From a virus, in the IMG/VR virus record IMGVR_UViG_3300048924_000586, positions 1 through 64,000 of that record: a stretch of 64,000 nucleotides of DNA. The stretch is one strand, 5' to 3'. The position numbers and the translations under genes were made by a program. The stretch's first letter is position 1. Each line of letters opens with the position of its first letter. The notes under the pieces were generated by a model, which was not told the DNA's origin, made no database searches, and saw nothing but the letters and a program-made list of their open reading frames with translations. This document shows positions 13,742 to 22,090 of this stretch, one piece after another.

Positions 13742-14800
13742 ATGCAGCTGAAAACCAGCCGCACCGAGCTCGCGCGCGTCGTTGGCGCCGTCGGTAAGGT
13801 CATTGAAGCCAGAAACACCATTCCGATCCTGTCCAACATCCTGCTGGAAGCTGAGGGTGACCGCCTTCGCCTGACCGGCACAGATCTCGACATCCAGGCG
13901 ACGGCATCCGCGCCTTGCAAGATCACGACACCCGGCAAGGTCACTGTCAGCGCCAAGCTACTTGGCGATATCGTCCGCAAAGCCGGCGCGGATGACATCT
14001 CACTTGACCTGAAGGATGGTCGTCTGACCGTGAAATCAGGGCGTTCGCGCTTTGTCTTGGAGACCTTGCCAGCATCGGACTATCCGGATCTCGCCGTCGG
14101 TACCTATGACGCTGATTTCGAAATTGATCTTGCGGCGCTGTTCGCACCAGTGTCGTTTGCGATCTCGTCGGAGGAAACCCGCTATTATCTCAACGGGATC
14201 TTCTTCCACAGCGAAGAAGGCAAGCAAGCCGTGGCGGTAGCTACCGATGGCCATCGCCTTGCCCGCAACCGTGGTCCCGAACTGCCAGTTTTCGCTGGCA
14301 TCATCGTGCCGCGCAAGACGGTCGGTCTTCTGCCGAAGGGCTCGGCGAAGGTGTCGGTCTCGGATACCAAAATTCGCATCGAGACAGCCGACCTCCTGCT
14401 CGTGTCCAAGCTAGTCGACGGCACATTCCCCGACTACGAGCGCGTCATTCCGCGCGAAAACGACAAGACGGTCACCGTCAACCGCGATGAGATGATGAAG
14501 GCCGCCGATCGCGTCGTCACCGTATCGTCGGAGAAGGGACGCACAGTCAAGCTGAGCATCGCACCAGGCTCTATTGCGCTGGCCGCACGCTCCGATGCTG
14601 GATCGGCCGAAGATGAGGTGGCCGCCGAATACAGCGGGGAGCCATTCGATGTCGGTTTCAACAGCCAGTATGTCCGCGACATCTTCGCCGTTCTGCCGGC
14701 CGGCGACGTCAACCTTCGTCTTCGTGATGGAAGCTCGCCTGCGCTAATCACTGGCGGCCTTGAGGGCTGGGACGGCGTCTTGATGCCGATGCGGGTCTAA
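13742..14800 (+). CDS. dnaN: DNA polymerase III beta sliding clamp (352 aa)
   Basis: This is a full-length three-domain beta clamp. It has ARNTIPILSNILLEAEGDRL and RLTGTDLDIQATA in domain I, ETRYYLNGIFFHSEE and VAVATDGHRLAR in domain II, and DGTFPDYERVIPRENDKTV near the start of domain III. The last residues, VLMPMRV, match the conserved clamp terminus that lines the peptide-binding pocket. It tethers polymerase and other partners to DNA. Phage-encoded clamps of the bacterial type are uncommon. A methyltransferase later in this operon carries a clamp-binding motif. Confidence 0.95.
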   Translation: MQLKTSRTELARVVGAVGKVIEARNTIPILSNILLEAEGDRLRLTGTDLDIQATASAPCKITTPGKVTVSAKLLGDIVRKAGADDISLDLKDGRLTVKSGRSRFVLETLPASDYPDLAVGTYDADFEIDLAALFAPVSFAISSEETRYYLNGIFFHSEEGKQAVAVATDGHRLARNRGPELPVFAGIIVPRKTVGLLPKGSAKVSVSDTKIRIETADLLLVSKLVDGTFPDYERVIPRENDKTVTVNRDEMMKAADRVVTVSSEKGRTVKLSIAPGSIALAARSDAGSAEDEVAAEYSGEPFDVGFNSQYVRDIFAVLPAGDVNLRLRDGSSPALITGGLEGWDGVLMPMRV

Positions 14801-15111
14801 TGACCTCCACCGAGCAGGGAGGCGGGCTGTGGCGGCCCGCCAACGCAGCTGAAGGCCATAACTTCGAGGACAACTGGTGCGGTCACTGCTTGGAGGAGCG
14901 CGGCGAGGATTGGGAAGACGAGTTCGGCAATCATGTCGAGGGTTTTTGCCCGATCCTCTCGTATGCGCAGTCCGCCGGTCAGCCTGAGCATTGGGTGCTC
15001 CGACACGGCATGCCTTGGTGCACCGCTTTCCGCCAGGATCCAGAGCGGCCAGCGCGATGCCTTTTCACAGAGGAGATGCCATTTGGCTCCCATCCCCAAA
15101 CCCCAATCTAG
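14800..15111 (+). CDS. Cys/His-rich hypothetical protein (103 aa)
   Basis: It starts MTSTEQGGGLWRPANAAEGH and has cysteines arranged as WCGHC (residues 26-30), FCPI near 50 and WCTAF near 73, with nearby His, which suggests a zinc-binding fold. The start overlaps the TAA of the clamp gene (TAATG). Its 3' end contains the ribosome-binding site and start of the nuclease gene, giving a 29-nt overlap. The function is unknown. Confidence 0.65.
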   Translation: MTSTEQGGGLWRPANAAEGHNFEDNWCGHCLEERGEDWEDEFGNHVEGFCPILSYAQSAGQPEHWVLRHGMPWCTAFRQDPERPARCLFTEEMPFGSHPQTPI

Positions 15112-16015
15112 CACGCTACTCTCCATCCAGACCGCGCTGGAAACCGGCCACGATGACTGGGAGTCAGTCGGCGTGCCCGCCGGCGATATCGGCGTTGAAT
15201 GCGACCGGGCGATCTGGCTGGCCTTTCGCCGCGCGTCGTCGCCCGAGTTCATTGACTGGCGGAAGCGTCGCATTTTCGAGCGAGGCAATATCGAGGAAGA
15301 TCGACTGCTTGATCTGCTACGCCTGGTCGGCTGCGAGGTGTGGGGAGAGCAGGATCGCGTTCGTGCCGCCGGTGGCCATTTGCGTGGGAAGATCGACGGC
15401 CGCGTGGTCGGCATCCTCGAAGCGCCGAAAACCGAGCACATCGTCGAGTGCAAATCGTCGAAACAGGAGATCTTCAACAAGGTGAAGAAGCATGGAGTGA
15501 AGGTCGGCAAGCCGGAGCACTACGCGACCTTCCAGTTCTACATGCACGGCCTCGGCATCAGCCGTGTCTACTACATGATGTCGAACAAAAACGACGAGGA
15601 TCTGCACCTCGAGCGCGTCGAATATGACGTCGAGTTCGCGATCCGTGCCGTCGCCCGCATAGAACGCATCATCAACATGCCGGAGCCGCCCATCCGCCTC
15701 TGCAAGAAACGCGACGACTTCCGCGGCATCTTCTGCCGACAGGCTGCGGTCTGCTGGGGTGAAGAGATGCCGCGCGCACACTGCCGCTCTTGCATTCACT
15801 CCACGCCTCTGATGAACGGCAATGCGGCATGGGATTGCGCCAGATGGCAGCAGCCGTTGTCGCTTGCCGATCAGGCAGCCGGGTGTCCGGCGCATCTTTT
15901 TATCCCCTCCATGCTCGCCGGCCTTGAAATGGTGTCGGCCGATCAGGAAGCGGAGACCATCACCTACCGTCGACCAGACGGCACGACTTGGACTGACGGC
16001 GCCACCACCGCCTGA
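15083..16015 (+). CDS. PD-(D/E)XK nuclease-like protein (310 aa)
   Basis: The region LRGKIDGRVVGILEAPKTEH followed by IVECKSSKQEIFNKVKK supplies the D ... ECK pattern of the PD-(D/E)XK superfamily. KPEHYATFQFYMHGLGISRV matches the following conserved Q-x-x-x-Y segment of RecB/YqaJ-type nucleases. C-terminal cysteines (IRLCKKRDDFRGIFCRQAA, WCARCxxC-like spacing later) recall the Fe-S or zinc cluster of Cas4/AddB-like nucleases. The TTG start at 15083 is chosen because AGAGGAG lies 8 nt upstream. It probably resects DNA for the Sak4-like recombinase. Confidence 0.7.
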   Translation: MAPIPKPQSSTLLSIQTALETGHDDWESVGVPAGDIGVECDRAIWLAFRRASSPEFIDWRKRRIFERGNIEEDRLLDLLRLVGCEVWGEQDRVRAAGGHLRGKIDGRVVGILEAPKTEHIVECKSSKQEIFNKVKKHGVKVGKPEHYATFQFYMHGLGISRVYYMMSNKNDEDLHLERVEYDVEFAIRAVARIERIINMPEPPIRLCKKRDDFRGIFCRQAAVCWGEEMPRAHCRSCIHSTPLMNGNAAWDCARWQQPLSLADQAAGCPAHLFIPSMLAGLEMVSADQEAETITYRRPDGTTWTDGATTA

Positions 16016-16040
16016 ATTTACCACCACAGAGGAGACTGCC

Positions 16041-16478
16041 ATGACCGCATACCGCCCAGCGAATTTCGACGCACGCCTACTTTCCTACCGTCCTTTGCTT
16101 ATTCGGATGGCCACAAGATACGGCGAGCCAGCCGACCGTGAAGACCTGGTGCAAAGTGCTCTCGCGCGCGCCATGGAGAAATGGTTGGATTGCCGTGATG
16201 GCTTCGCCGCATGGCTGCGGGGCGTAATGCTCGCCGAGATCCAGATGTACCGCACCGCTCGGCGGCCGCGAAAGGGTGTAGCGGCGAACGACAATACGCC
16301 CGCTACGCAGGAGGACACCGTTGCTGCCGCGCAAGCCATTAGTCGCTGCCGTAATCCAGACATCATGATTCAGGTTGGAATGGGGGCGACCATGCAGGAT
16401 ATCGCCGCTTCGCGCGGCATCTCCAAGCAGGCGGTAAGCGTCAAGGTGCGTGCCGACCGAGCAAGGCTGGCCGCCTGA
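16041..16478 (+). CDS. ECF-sigma-factor-like protein (145 aa)
   Basis: Residues 10-70 match sigma-70 region 2 (LLSYRPLLIRMATRYGEPAD, then REDLVQSALARAMEKW). Residues 108-142 form a region 4-type HTH (GATMQDIAASRGISKQAVSV, then KVRADRARLAA). The linker carries GVAANDNTPATQ. It could direct host RNA polymerase to phage promoters or act as a regulator with a sigma-like fold. A CCACCACAGAGGAGA leader lies before the ATG, with a GGCG/CGCC hairpin around CCACCAC at 15998-16012. It overlaps the helicase gene by one base. Confidence 0.65.
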   Translation: MTAYRPANFDARLLSYRPLLIRMATRYGEPADREDLVQSALARAMEKWLDCRDGFAAWLRGVMLAEIQMYRTARRPRKGVAANDNTPATQEDTVAAAQAISRCRNPDIMIQVGMGATMQDIAASRGISKQAVSVKVRADRARLAA

Positions 16479-18205
16479 TGCTTGAGCTCCGATATTATCA
16501 GCGCGATTCTCTGGACGCGCTTTACAAGTATTGGGAAGAGGGCGGTGGGAATGGTCTCATCGTCCTACCGACCGGCGCGGGTAAGGCGCTCGTCATCGCA
16601 AAACTGATCGAGGAGTTGCTCGCTGACTTCCCGTCGATGCGCATCCTCAACATCACCCATGACGCCCGACTCGTTGAACAGAATTTCAAGGAGTTCATCG
16701 GGCTCGCACCGTTTGCGCCGGCTGGCATTTACTCTGCCGGCCTTAACCGTCGAGATGCCCATGCGCAGGTTCTATTCTGCGGCATTCAGTCGGTATGGAA
16801 CAAGGTTGAGCAGCTCGGCGACATCGATCTCATCATCGTCGATGAGGCGCATGGCATCTCGCGCAACGCCAACACCCAGTATGGCAAGTTTTTTAAATCG
16901 GTCCGCAAGCACAATCCAGATAGTCGGACATGCGGCACGACGGCGACCGACTATCGTATGGATTCAGGTCGCCTGACGGACGCGCTCGATGAGGACGATT
17001 CCCTTGATCCGATCACCGGCGAGACGGTGAAGTTCAAGCTGTTCGACGATGTTGTCTACGAGATCGGCATTGGCGAGCTTATCGAGCAGGGGTATCTCAC
17101 GCGACTGACCAGCCAGAAGACCACCTCGAAAATCGATCTGAAAGGCGTCGGCACACGCGGCGGCGATTATATCCCCGGCCAAGTGTCCGAGGCCGCCGAG
17201 CAGATCATTGAGGAGGCCATCGCCGAGGACATGGCGCTTTCAGAGGGCAGGCGGGCTGGGCTGTTCTTCAGCACCAGCAAGGAAAACGCGCAGCATATCG
17301 CTGACGCGATTAATCGATATGGCCGCAGGTGCGCCGTCCTGACCAGCGATAATGCCCACCAGACGAAGGAGATCTTCGAGAAATTCAAGTCCGGCTACTA
17401 TTGGGCAATCTCGTCGGTGAGCATGATCACGACCGGCACCAACTTCCCGTGGGTGGACTTCATTTCGCTGATCCTGTCGACGAAGTCGGCCGGAAAACTG
17501 GTGCAGATCCTCGGTCGCGGCACTCGCAATTTTCCCGGCAAGACAGACTGCCTGGTCGCAGACCACGGCAAGAACCTCGCCTATCACGGCCCGATCGACC
17601 AGATCCGGCCGCGCGAGCCTGGCAAGGGGTTGGGTGACCAGCCGAAGAAGCTGTGCCCGCAGGACAAGCCGGACATTCAAGGCAAGTGCGGTTGTGGCGA
17701 GCTTATCGCCATCTCGATCATGGAATGCCAGTGCTGCGGCTATATCTTCCCGCCGAATGAGGAGGAGAAGATCACGGCGAAAGCAGACCTCACGCCAGTG
17801 CTTTCAACGGAGAAGCCGTGGCACGAGGTTTCATCTCGTTCCTTCTTCCACCATCCGGGCAAGGAGGGGAAACCCGATTCCGTCAAGGTGACATACCTTG
17901 TCGGGATGAAGTCGGTGAACGAGTGGATCTGCTGCGCTCACTCCGGCTTTCCGAAGTCCAAGGCTAACCGCTGGTGGATGACCCACGGCGGGAAGACGCC
18001 ATATCCGAATGACGTCATCGAGTTCCTTGAACGTCAGCATGAGTTGATGGACACTACCGAGGTTCAGCTCGATTACGGCCGAAACCCGAAATATCCGGAT
18101 ATCGCGGCCCACCGCGTCGCGCCGGCGAATGATAATCACGAGCCTGCGGCGAACGATAACCGACGGCGACCGGCTTGGATGGATGAGGAGGATATTCCGT
18201 TCTGA
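16478..18205 (+). CDS. superfamily 2 DNA helicase with SSB-like C-terminal tail (575 aa)
   Basis: Motifs occur in order: Q-like RYYQRDSLDAL (residue 5), Walker A LPTGAGKALVIAKL (about 29-42), DEAH box IIVDEAHGIS (about 119), motif III-like GTTATDY, and motif VI QILGRGTRNF (about 345). The Walker A Thr/Ser after Lys is replaced by Ala, which is unusual for an active ATPase. A zinc-finger-like CGCGELIAISIMECQCCG follows at about 403. The tail has two ANDN motifs and ends WMDEEDIPF, a close copy of the SSB C-terminal tip. The ATG overlaps the TGA of the sigma-like gene. Confidence 0.85.
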   Translation: MLELRYYQRDSLDALYKYWEEGGGNGLIVLPTGAGKALVIAKLIEELLADFPSMRILNITHDARLVEQNFKEFIGLAPFAPAGIYSAGLNRRDAHAQVLFCGIQSVWNKVEQLGDIDLIIVDEAHGISRNANTQYGKFFKSVRKHNPDSRTCGTTATDYRMDSGRLTDALDEDDSLDPITGETVKFKLFDDVVYEIGIGELIEQGYLTRLTSQKTTSKIDLKGVGTRGGDYIPGQVSEAAEQIIEEAIAEDMALSEGRRAGLFFSTSKENAQHIADAINRYGRRCAVLTSDNAHQTKEIFEKFKSGYYWAISSVSMITTGTNFPWVDFISLILSTKSAGKLVQILGRGTRNFPGKTDCLVADHGKNLAYHGPIDQIRPREPGKGLGDQPKKLCPQDKPDIQGKCGCGELIAISIMECQCCGYIFPPNEEEKITAKADLTPVLSTEKPWHEVSSRSFFHHPGKEGKPDSVKVTYLVGMKSVNEWICCAHSGFPKSKANRWWMTHGGKTPYPNDVIEFLERQHELMDTTEVQLDYGRNPKYPDIAAHRVAPANDNHEPAANDNRRRPAWMDEEDIPF

Positions 18206-18207
18206 TC

Positions 18208-18236
18208 TTGACAAATTTGTAAATATCAACATGATG
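18208..18236 (+). promoter_or_regulatory. promoter with repressor-2 operator
   Basis: TTGACAAATTTGTAAA is identical over 16 bases to the sites at 8276 and 60607. The palindrome ACAAATTTGT spans 18211-18220. A weak -10 (ATGATG at 17-nt spacing or CATGAT at 16) follows. It begins right after the helicase stop codon and would restart transcription at 18294 under the same repressor. Confidence 0.7.
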
Positions 18237-18293
18237 CATTGCATGTAAAGCGCCTACCAAGCGCGACGACACACACCACCAGAGGAGATATCG

Positions 18294-19067
18294 ATGACTA
18301 GAAGACAGGCGGAACCAGCTTTCGACCCATTTGCCATCGCGACAGGCCATAACGGCGGTCCGCCGCTCGATGACGAGCCCGCGAACGACAACGAGCCCGC
18401 CTACGTCGCCATCTTTACCGAGATCGACGACCTCTATGGAGAGGCCAAGAACTGGGCCGACGGCGATGCCATCTCCAGTCAGGAGATGCACGACCAGATC
18501 GAGAAGCTGTATACCGGTCTGCACGAGGCGGGTAAACGCGCGGACGATCTGCGCGTCGAGGAAAAGAAGCCGCTCGACGACCAAGTGAAGGCGATCCAAG
18601 ATCGTTACAATCCCTACATCCAGCCGAAAAAGGGCAAGGTCGACCGCGCAAAGGCGTCGCTCGGCGAACTGCTGGCCCCATGGCGCAAAAAGCTTGCCGA
18701 CGACAAGGCCGCCGAAGCCGCGAAGAAAGCCGCAGAGGCAGCGGCGGCCACAAAGGCGGCCGAGGATGCGATCCGCTCGTCATCCGGCAATCTTGGTGCG
18801 CGCGAATACGCCGAGGAGCTGCTCGCCGACGCGAAGAAGCTGGAGCGCGGCGCGAAGCGTGCGGACAAAGCCGCAACCACCGGCTTGGGGTTGCGGTCGG
18901 TCTGGAACGTGAACATCGCCGACGAGACGAAGGCGCTGGACTGGGCGTTCGAGCATGCGCCAGGCGAGTTCATGGCAATGGCGCTGTCGCTGGCCGAAGA
19001 GCAGGTTCGAAAGGGTGTGCGCTCGATCGAGGGATTCTCGATCGTTGAGGACAAGGTGGCTCGTTAG
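18294..19067 (+). CDS. hypothetical coiled-coil protein with GHNGGPPL motif (257 aa)
   Basis: The N-terminus contains ATGHNGGPPLDDEPANDNEP, a GHNGGPPL motif common in rhizobial phage proteins joined to the ANDN motif. Residues 60-150 are a long Ala/Lys/Glu-rich helix (KKLADDKAAEAAKKAAEAAA) likely to be a coiled coil. The C-terminal 60 residues look globular (GLGLRSVWNVNIADETKALD). CCAGAGGAGATATCG precedes the ATG, behind a GCGC hairpin with loop CTACCAA (18250-18264). It is the first gene on the 18208 promoter. The function is unknown. Confidence 0.7.
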   Translation: MTRRQAEPAFDPFAIATGHNGGPPLDDEPANDNEPAYVAIFTEIDDLYGEAKNWADGDAISSQEMHDQIEKLYTGLHEAGKRADDLRVEEKKPLDDQVKAIQDRYNPYIQPKKGKVDRAKASLGELLAPWRKKLADDKAAEAAKKAAEAAAATKAAEDAIRSSSGNLGAREYAEELLADAKKLERGAKRADKAATTGLGLRSVWNVNIADETKALDWAFEHAPGEFMAMALSLAEEQVRKGVRSIEGFSIVEDKVAR

Positions 19068-19285
19068 GAGTCTGCCTTGAGAGCGTCGATCACCGCAACA
19101 ATCTTTGCCGCTTCTTCGATCTCGCAAACCCATACGCCGTCTTTGTACGGATCCAGACCTGGAAAACCGATCCGTTGCGCCATTTCTGTAACGAACCCGT
19201 AGCTGATCCTGTCTTCGGGGTTTCGACCTTTTGAGCGGCATATAGCTTTGGCCGCAATTTCGATCCGCCTCACATCGTTAGCCAT
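19064..19285 (-). CDS. small hypothetical protein, antisense to operon direction (73 aa)
   Basis: The product starts MANDVRRIEIAAKAICRSKG and continues DGVWVCEIEEAAKIVAVIDA, a compact alpha/beta layout common in rhizobial phages. GGAGGA lies 6 nt before the ATG. It is convergent with the upstream gene, sharing 4 nt at the stops. It is read against the early operon, so it may be expressed in the lysogen. Confidence 0.65.
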   Translation of the reverse strand: MANDVRRIEIAAKAICRSKGRNPEDRISYGFVTEMAQRIGFPGLDPYKDGVWVCEIEEAAKIVAVIDALKADS

Positions 19286-19369
19286 TGTGTCCTCCGGTTG
19301 AACGACTCTCAGGATACCACACCACCCAGCGCGCCACCAACGTGTTGGTTTCACCACAGAGGAGAGAAT

Positions 19370-19939
19370 ATGAACCCGTTACCCGAGGGACGCTACGGCG
19401 CCATCCTTGCTGACCCTCCGTGGTCATTCAGAACATATGGCAAGCAGGACGTGGCGCCCGCGCGCGGCGCACAGCCGTATTCCGTCATGTCTCTGGCCGA
19501 CATCAAAGCACTGCCCGTTGCTGACGTCGCTGCCAAGGACTGCCTTTTGTTCATGTGGACCGTTTCGCACTTGCAGGGCGCCGCCATTGAGGTTGCGGCA
19601 GCATGGGGCTTCACGCCTGTGTCGATCGCTTTCGTTTGGGACAAGGGGCGCATGGGCATGGGCTACTGGACCCGCCAAGAGGTGGAGGTTTGCCACCTGT
19701 TCAAGCGTGGAAAGCCGCGTCGTTTGTCGCGTGGGGTCCGATCCGTGATCCGCGCACCGCGCCGCGAACATAGCCGCAAGCCTGATGAGCAGTACGGCCG
19801 GATCGAGCAGCTGGTCGGCGGCCCGTATCTTGAGCTCTTCGCCCGGCAGGCGTGGGCTCGTTGGTCGGCATGGGGCAACCAGGTCGGCAAGTTCGAGGCC
19901 GACAATGATAACGACCTCCTGCAGGCGAGGGCCGCCTAA
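19370..19939 (+). CDS. MT-A70-family adenine methyltransferase (189 aa)
   Basis: YGAILADPPWSFRTYG (residues 9-24) carries the DPPW catalytic motif of the MT-A70 (Ime4/Mettl3-like) group. KDCLLFMWTVSHLQGAAIEV and the C-terminal YLELFARQAWARWSAWGNQV match the rest of the fold. Such phage enzymes methylate adenine in DNA, often to evade restriction. The in-frame ATG at 19370 is preceded by CACAGAGGAGAGAAT, behind a CCAAC/GTTGG hairpin. It ends with NDNDLLQARAA. It is the first of three methyltransferases in this operon. Confidence 0.85.
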   Translation: MNPLPEGRYGAILADPPWSFRTYGKQDVAPARGAQPYSVMSLADIKALPVADVAAKDCLLFMWTVSHLQGAAIEVAAAWGFTPVSIAFVWDKGRMGMGYWTRQEVEVCHLFKRGKPRRLSRGVRSVIRAPRREHSRKPDEQYGRIEQLVGGPYLELFARQAWARWSAWGNQVGKFEADNDNDLLQARAA

Positions 19940-20757
19940 TGGCGAAACTCACCAAAGCACAAGCGAAGGCTCACGCGCAGGCGTGTGACCTGCTGACGAA
20001 GCCGGTCCTGACAGAAGAAGACAAGGACTTCGTTCTCAAGAACTGGAACGAAGGCGCCAACCACGTCAACGGCGCGGCCGGCGCGTTCTTCACGCCATAC
20101 GATATGGCGTTCGATTTCACGATCGACGCCATTGGGCAGGGCGGTTACGGCGGCCGGATCATTGATCTTTGCGCGGGGATCGGCATGCTCTCTTATGCCT
20201 GTTGGCATCGCAGCCACCAGAAGGCGCGCATCACCTGCGTCGAGCGCAATCCAGACTACCTCTCTGTTGGGCAGAAGATCCTGCCAGAGGCGGAGTGGAT
20301 CCTTGCTGACGTGCTGGACGTGATCGACATGGACCTCGGTCGTTTTGACGTGGCCATCAGCAATCCGCCGTTCGGCGCGATCAAGCGGGAGAAGAACGCT
20401 CCGCGGTATTCGGGCAAGGACTTCGAGTTCCACGTTATCGATATCGCGGCGCATCTCGCGCGCGAAGGCGCGTTCATCGTCCCGCAGATGTCGGCCGGTT
20501 TCAACTTCAGTGGCGGCGGCCACTACCGGCGGCAAAAGGACGGCAAAGCAGTCAAATTTCAGGAGTTGACCGGCCTTCACTTCGAGGCAGGCTGCGGCAT
20601 CGACACCAACTTCTACATCAACGATTGGAAAGGCGTGTCGCCCATGTGCGAGATCGTGTGCGTGGACTTCGGGCCGGAGAATCAGGCTGTTGAAGCTGTG
20701 GTCCCGGCCAATGACAATGTGCCTGCTCAGGCGGACTTGTTCGGGGCTGCGGCATGA
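19939..20757 (+). CDS. N6-adenine DNA methyltransferase with C-terminal clamp-binding motif (272 aa)
   Basis: Class I SAM-dependent methyltransferase: motif I is RIIDLCAGIGMLSYACWH (about residue 74), and the catalytic motif IV is ISNPPFGAI (about 139). FFTPYDMAFDF near residue 50 resembles the substrate loop of M.TaqI-like enzymes. The tail reads VVPANDNVPAQADLFGAAA. QADLF (residues 264-268) fits the QL(S/D)LF beta-clamp-binding consensus and is close to QADMF of DNA polymerase III alpha. With a clamp gene in the same operon, replication-coupled methylation is likely. The start overlaps the upstream stop (TAATG). Confidence 0.85.
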   Translation: MAKLTKAQAKAHAQACDLLTKPVLTEEDKDFVLKNWNEGANHVNGAAGAFFTPYDMAFDFTIDAIGQGGYGGRIIDLCAGIGMLSYACWHRSHQKARITCVERNPDYLSVGQKILPEAEWILADVLDVIDMDLGRFDVAISNPPFGAIKREKNAPRYSGKDFEFHVIDIAAHLAREGAFIVPQMSAGFNFSGGGHYRRQKDGKAVKFQELTGLHFEAGCGIDTNFYINDWKGVSPMCEIVCVDFGPENQAVEAVVPANDNVPAQADLFGAAA

Positions 20758-20984
20758 GCCCGGCCGAGATGGAAGCCGCTTGCAAGGACAGCCTTGCTGG
20801 CGCCGTTGAGTTTGGCCTGCCTGAGAACAAGGCTTGCGTGAACCTCGTCACGCCCAAAGGCTGGAAGCCATCGCCGGGTTTCCCGCGGGGCTACTTGCTG
20901 CAGGTGAAGGAAAACGGCGACCGACTGTGCAGTTACCCGTCACTGCGCCTGCTGACGTGGATCAGAAAGGCGGTGGCAGCATGA
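20754..20984 (+). CDS. small hypothetical protein (76 aa)
   Basis: The product starts MSPAEMEAACKDSLAGAVEF and contains KGWKPSPGFPRGYLLQVKEN, a short beta-rich stretch. It is coupled at both ends by ATGA overlaps. It resembles other small phage proteins found between methyltransferase genes, but no domain is recognised. Confidence 0.65.
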   Translation: MSPAEMEAACKDSLAGAVEFGLPENKACVNLVTPKGWKPSPGFPRGYLLQVKENGDRLCSYPSLRLLTWIRKAVAA

Positions 20985-21181
20985 TCGGTCTTGAGATTGT
21001 TGGGGCGACGGCATTGTATGTCGCTGCAGTCGTCGCGGCTGCATATGTTTCCGCTGGCATTGCCGCATTCATCAACCGCAATGCGGGTCTCGAAGGTTTG
21101 GTGCCGGTCATCATCTCCTTCTTCGCAGTCATTTTCGTGGGCGCGGTCGCGGGCCTTGTTCTCTTGGGGACGGCGCTATGA
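20981..21181 (+). CDS. small two-pass membrane protein (66 aa)
   Basis: Two hydrophobic segments (LYVAAVVAAAYVSAGIAAFI and LVPVIISFFAVIFVGAVAGL) are joined by a short NRNAGLEG turn. It begins MIGLEIVGATA on an ATG overlapping the upstream TGA. It may be holin-like or a membrane inhibitor; the lysis cassette is elsewhere, so a lysis role is doubtful. Confidence 0.6.
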   Translation: MIGLEIVGATALYVAAVVAAAYVSAGIAAFINRNAGLEGLVPVIISFFAVIFVGAVAGLVLLGTAL

Positions 21182-21558
21182 CCAAAATCCCCGGAAAACC
21201 CGTCCTGCCCATCACGCCCACCTGCGACGAGATCGGCGCCCCCACCACATGCAGGGCTTGCGGCCGCATCGCCATGGGTATCGGCGTCGGCTTCAAGACC
21301 AAATCGGACAAGGATCCCGGCTACCTCTGCAAGGGGTGCATCACCGCCGTCTCCGACCTGTCGAAGATGGACCGGCTCAGCTTGTTCGAATTGCGGGCCT
21401 TGGATGCTGGCGTTGAGGCAGTCGGCGAATACATCGGAGAGCACGGCGTGACCGAGCTTCTCCACTTCGACGAGCTGATGCAGCGCATGATGGTCAAGGC
21501 CGCATGGGAAGGCTGCATTCGCGGGGTGAGGGCGGCTTTGAAGGAGGCACCGTTTTGA
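21178..21558 (+). CDS. hypothetical protein with CxxC pairs (126 aa)
   Basis: The first half has TTCRACGRIAMGIGVGFKTK and GYLCKGCITAV, two CxxC pairs that could bind zinc. The second half is helical (LSLFELRALDAGVEAVGEYI, then WEGCIRGVRAALKEAPF) and recalls phage DUF6511-type proteins, but I am not sure of the family. It is coupled by ATGA upstream and shares a base with the deaminase start downstream. Confidence 0.65.
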   Translation: MTKIPGKPVLPITPTCDEIGAPTTCRACGRIAMGIGVGFKTKSDKDPGYLCKGCITAVSDLSKMDRLSLFELRALDAGVEAVGEYIGEHGVTELLHFDELMQRMMVKAAWEGCIRGVRAALKEAPF

Positions 21559-22019
21559 TGGAGGCGATGATGGATTACGACAAGCAATACATGGCCGCAG
21601 CGGAACTTACGGCTGCCAATAGCAAGGACCGCTCCACAAAGACGGGATGCGTTATTGTCTCGCCAGATCACATCATCCGCGCCGTTGGATACAACTCTTT
21701 TCCGGCTGGCGTCCATGATCTCGATGATAGGCACGAGAGGCCGGAGAAATACTTCTGGACCGAGCACGCGGAGCGTAACGCGATCTACGACGCTGCCAAA
21801 AGGGGCGTCTCGTTGGATGGCTGTACCGCCTACATCAACTGGTATCCATGCATGGATTGCGGTCGAGCATTGGTGCAATCCGGCGTGACCGCCATCGTAT
21901 GCCGCGAAGTGAACATGGACCACGAAAAATACGCGGCTGATTTTCGACGAGCAGCCACCTTATTCGCCGAGGCTGGCATCGAGGTTCGCTTCGTTGTGGG
22001 TGAGGCCGACGCCGCCTAG
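21558..22019 (+). CDS. dCMP deaminase (153 aa)
   Basis: A zinc-dependent cytidine/deoxycytidylate deaminase: TEHAERNAIYDAAKRG supplies the HAE motif (about residue 71) and WYPCMDCGRALVQSGV the PCxxC motif (about 97). It converts dCMP to dUMP for thymidylate synthesis and is common in phages with their own replication genes. The start MEAMMDYDKQYMAAAELTAA is used with GGAGG 10 nt upstream. The length is normal for the family. Confidence 0.85.
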   Translation: MEAMMDYDKQYMAAAELTAANSKDRSTKTGCVIVSPDHIIRAVGYNSFPAGVHDLDDRHERPEKYFWTEHAERNAIYDAAKRGVSLDGCTAYINWYPCMDCGRALVQSGVTAIVCREVNMDHEKYAADFRRAATLFAEAGIEVRFVVGEADAA

Positions 22020-22090
22020 CCAACCACCATTCTAACCGACGACGCCACCAACGTCTCGGCGACACCACACCACATCCAGAGGAGACTACC

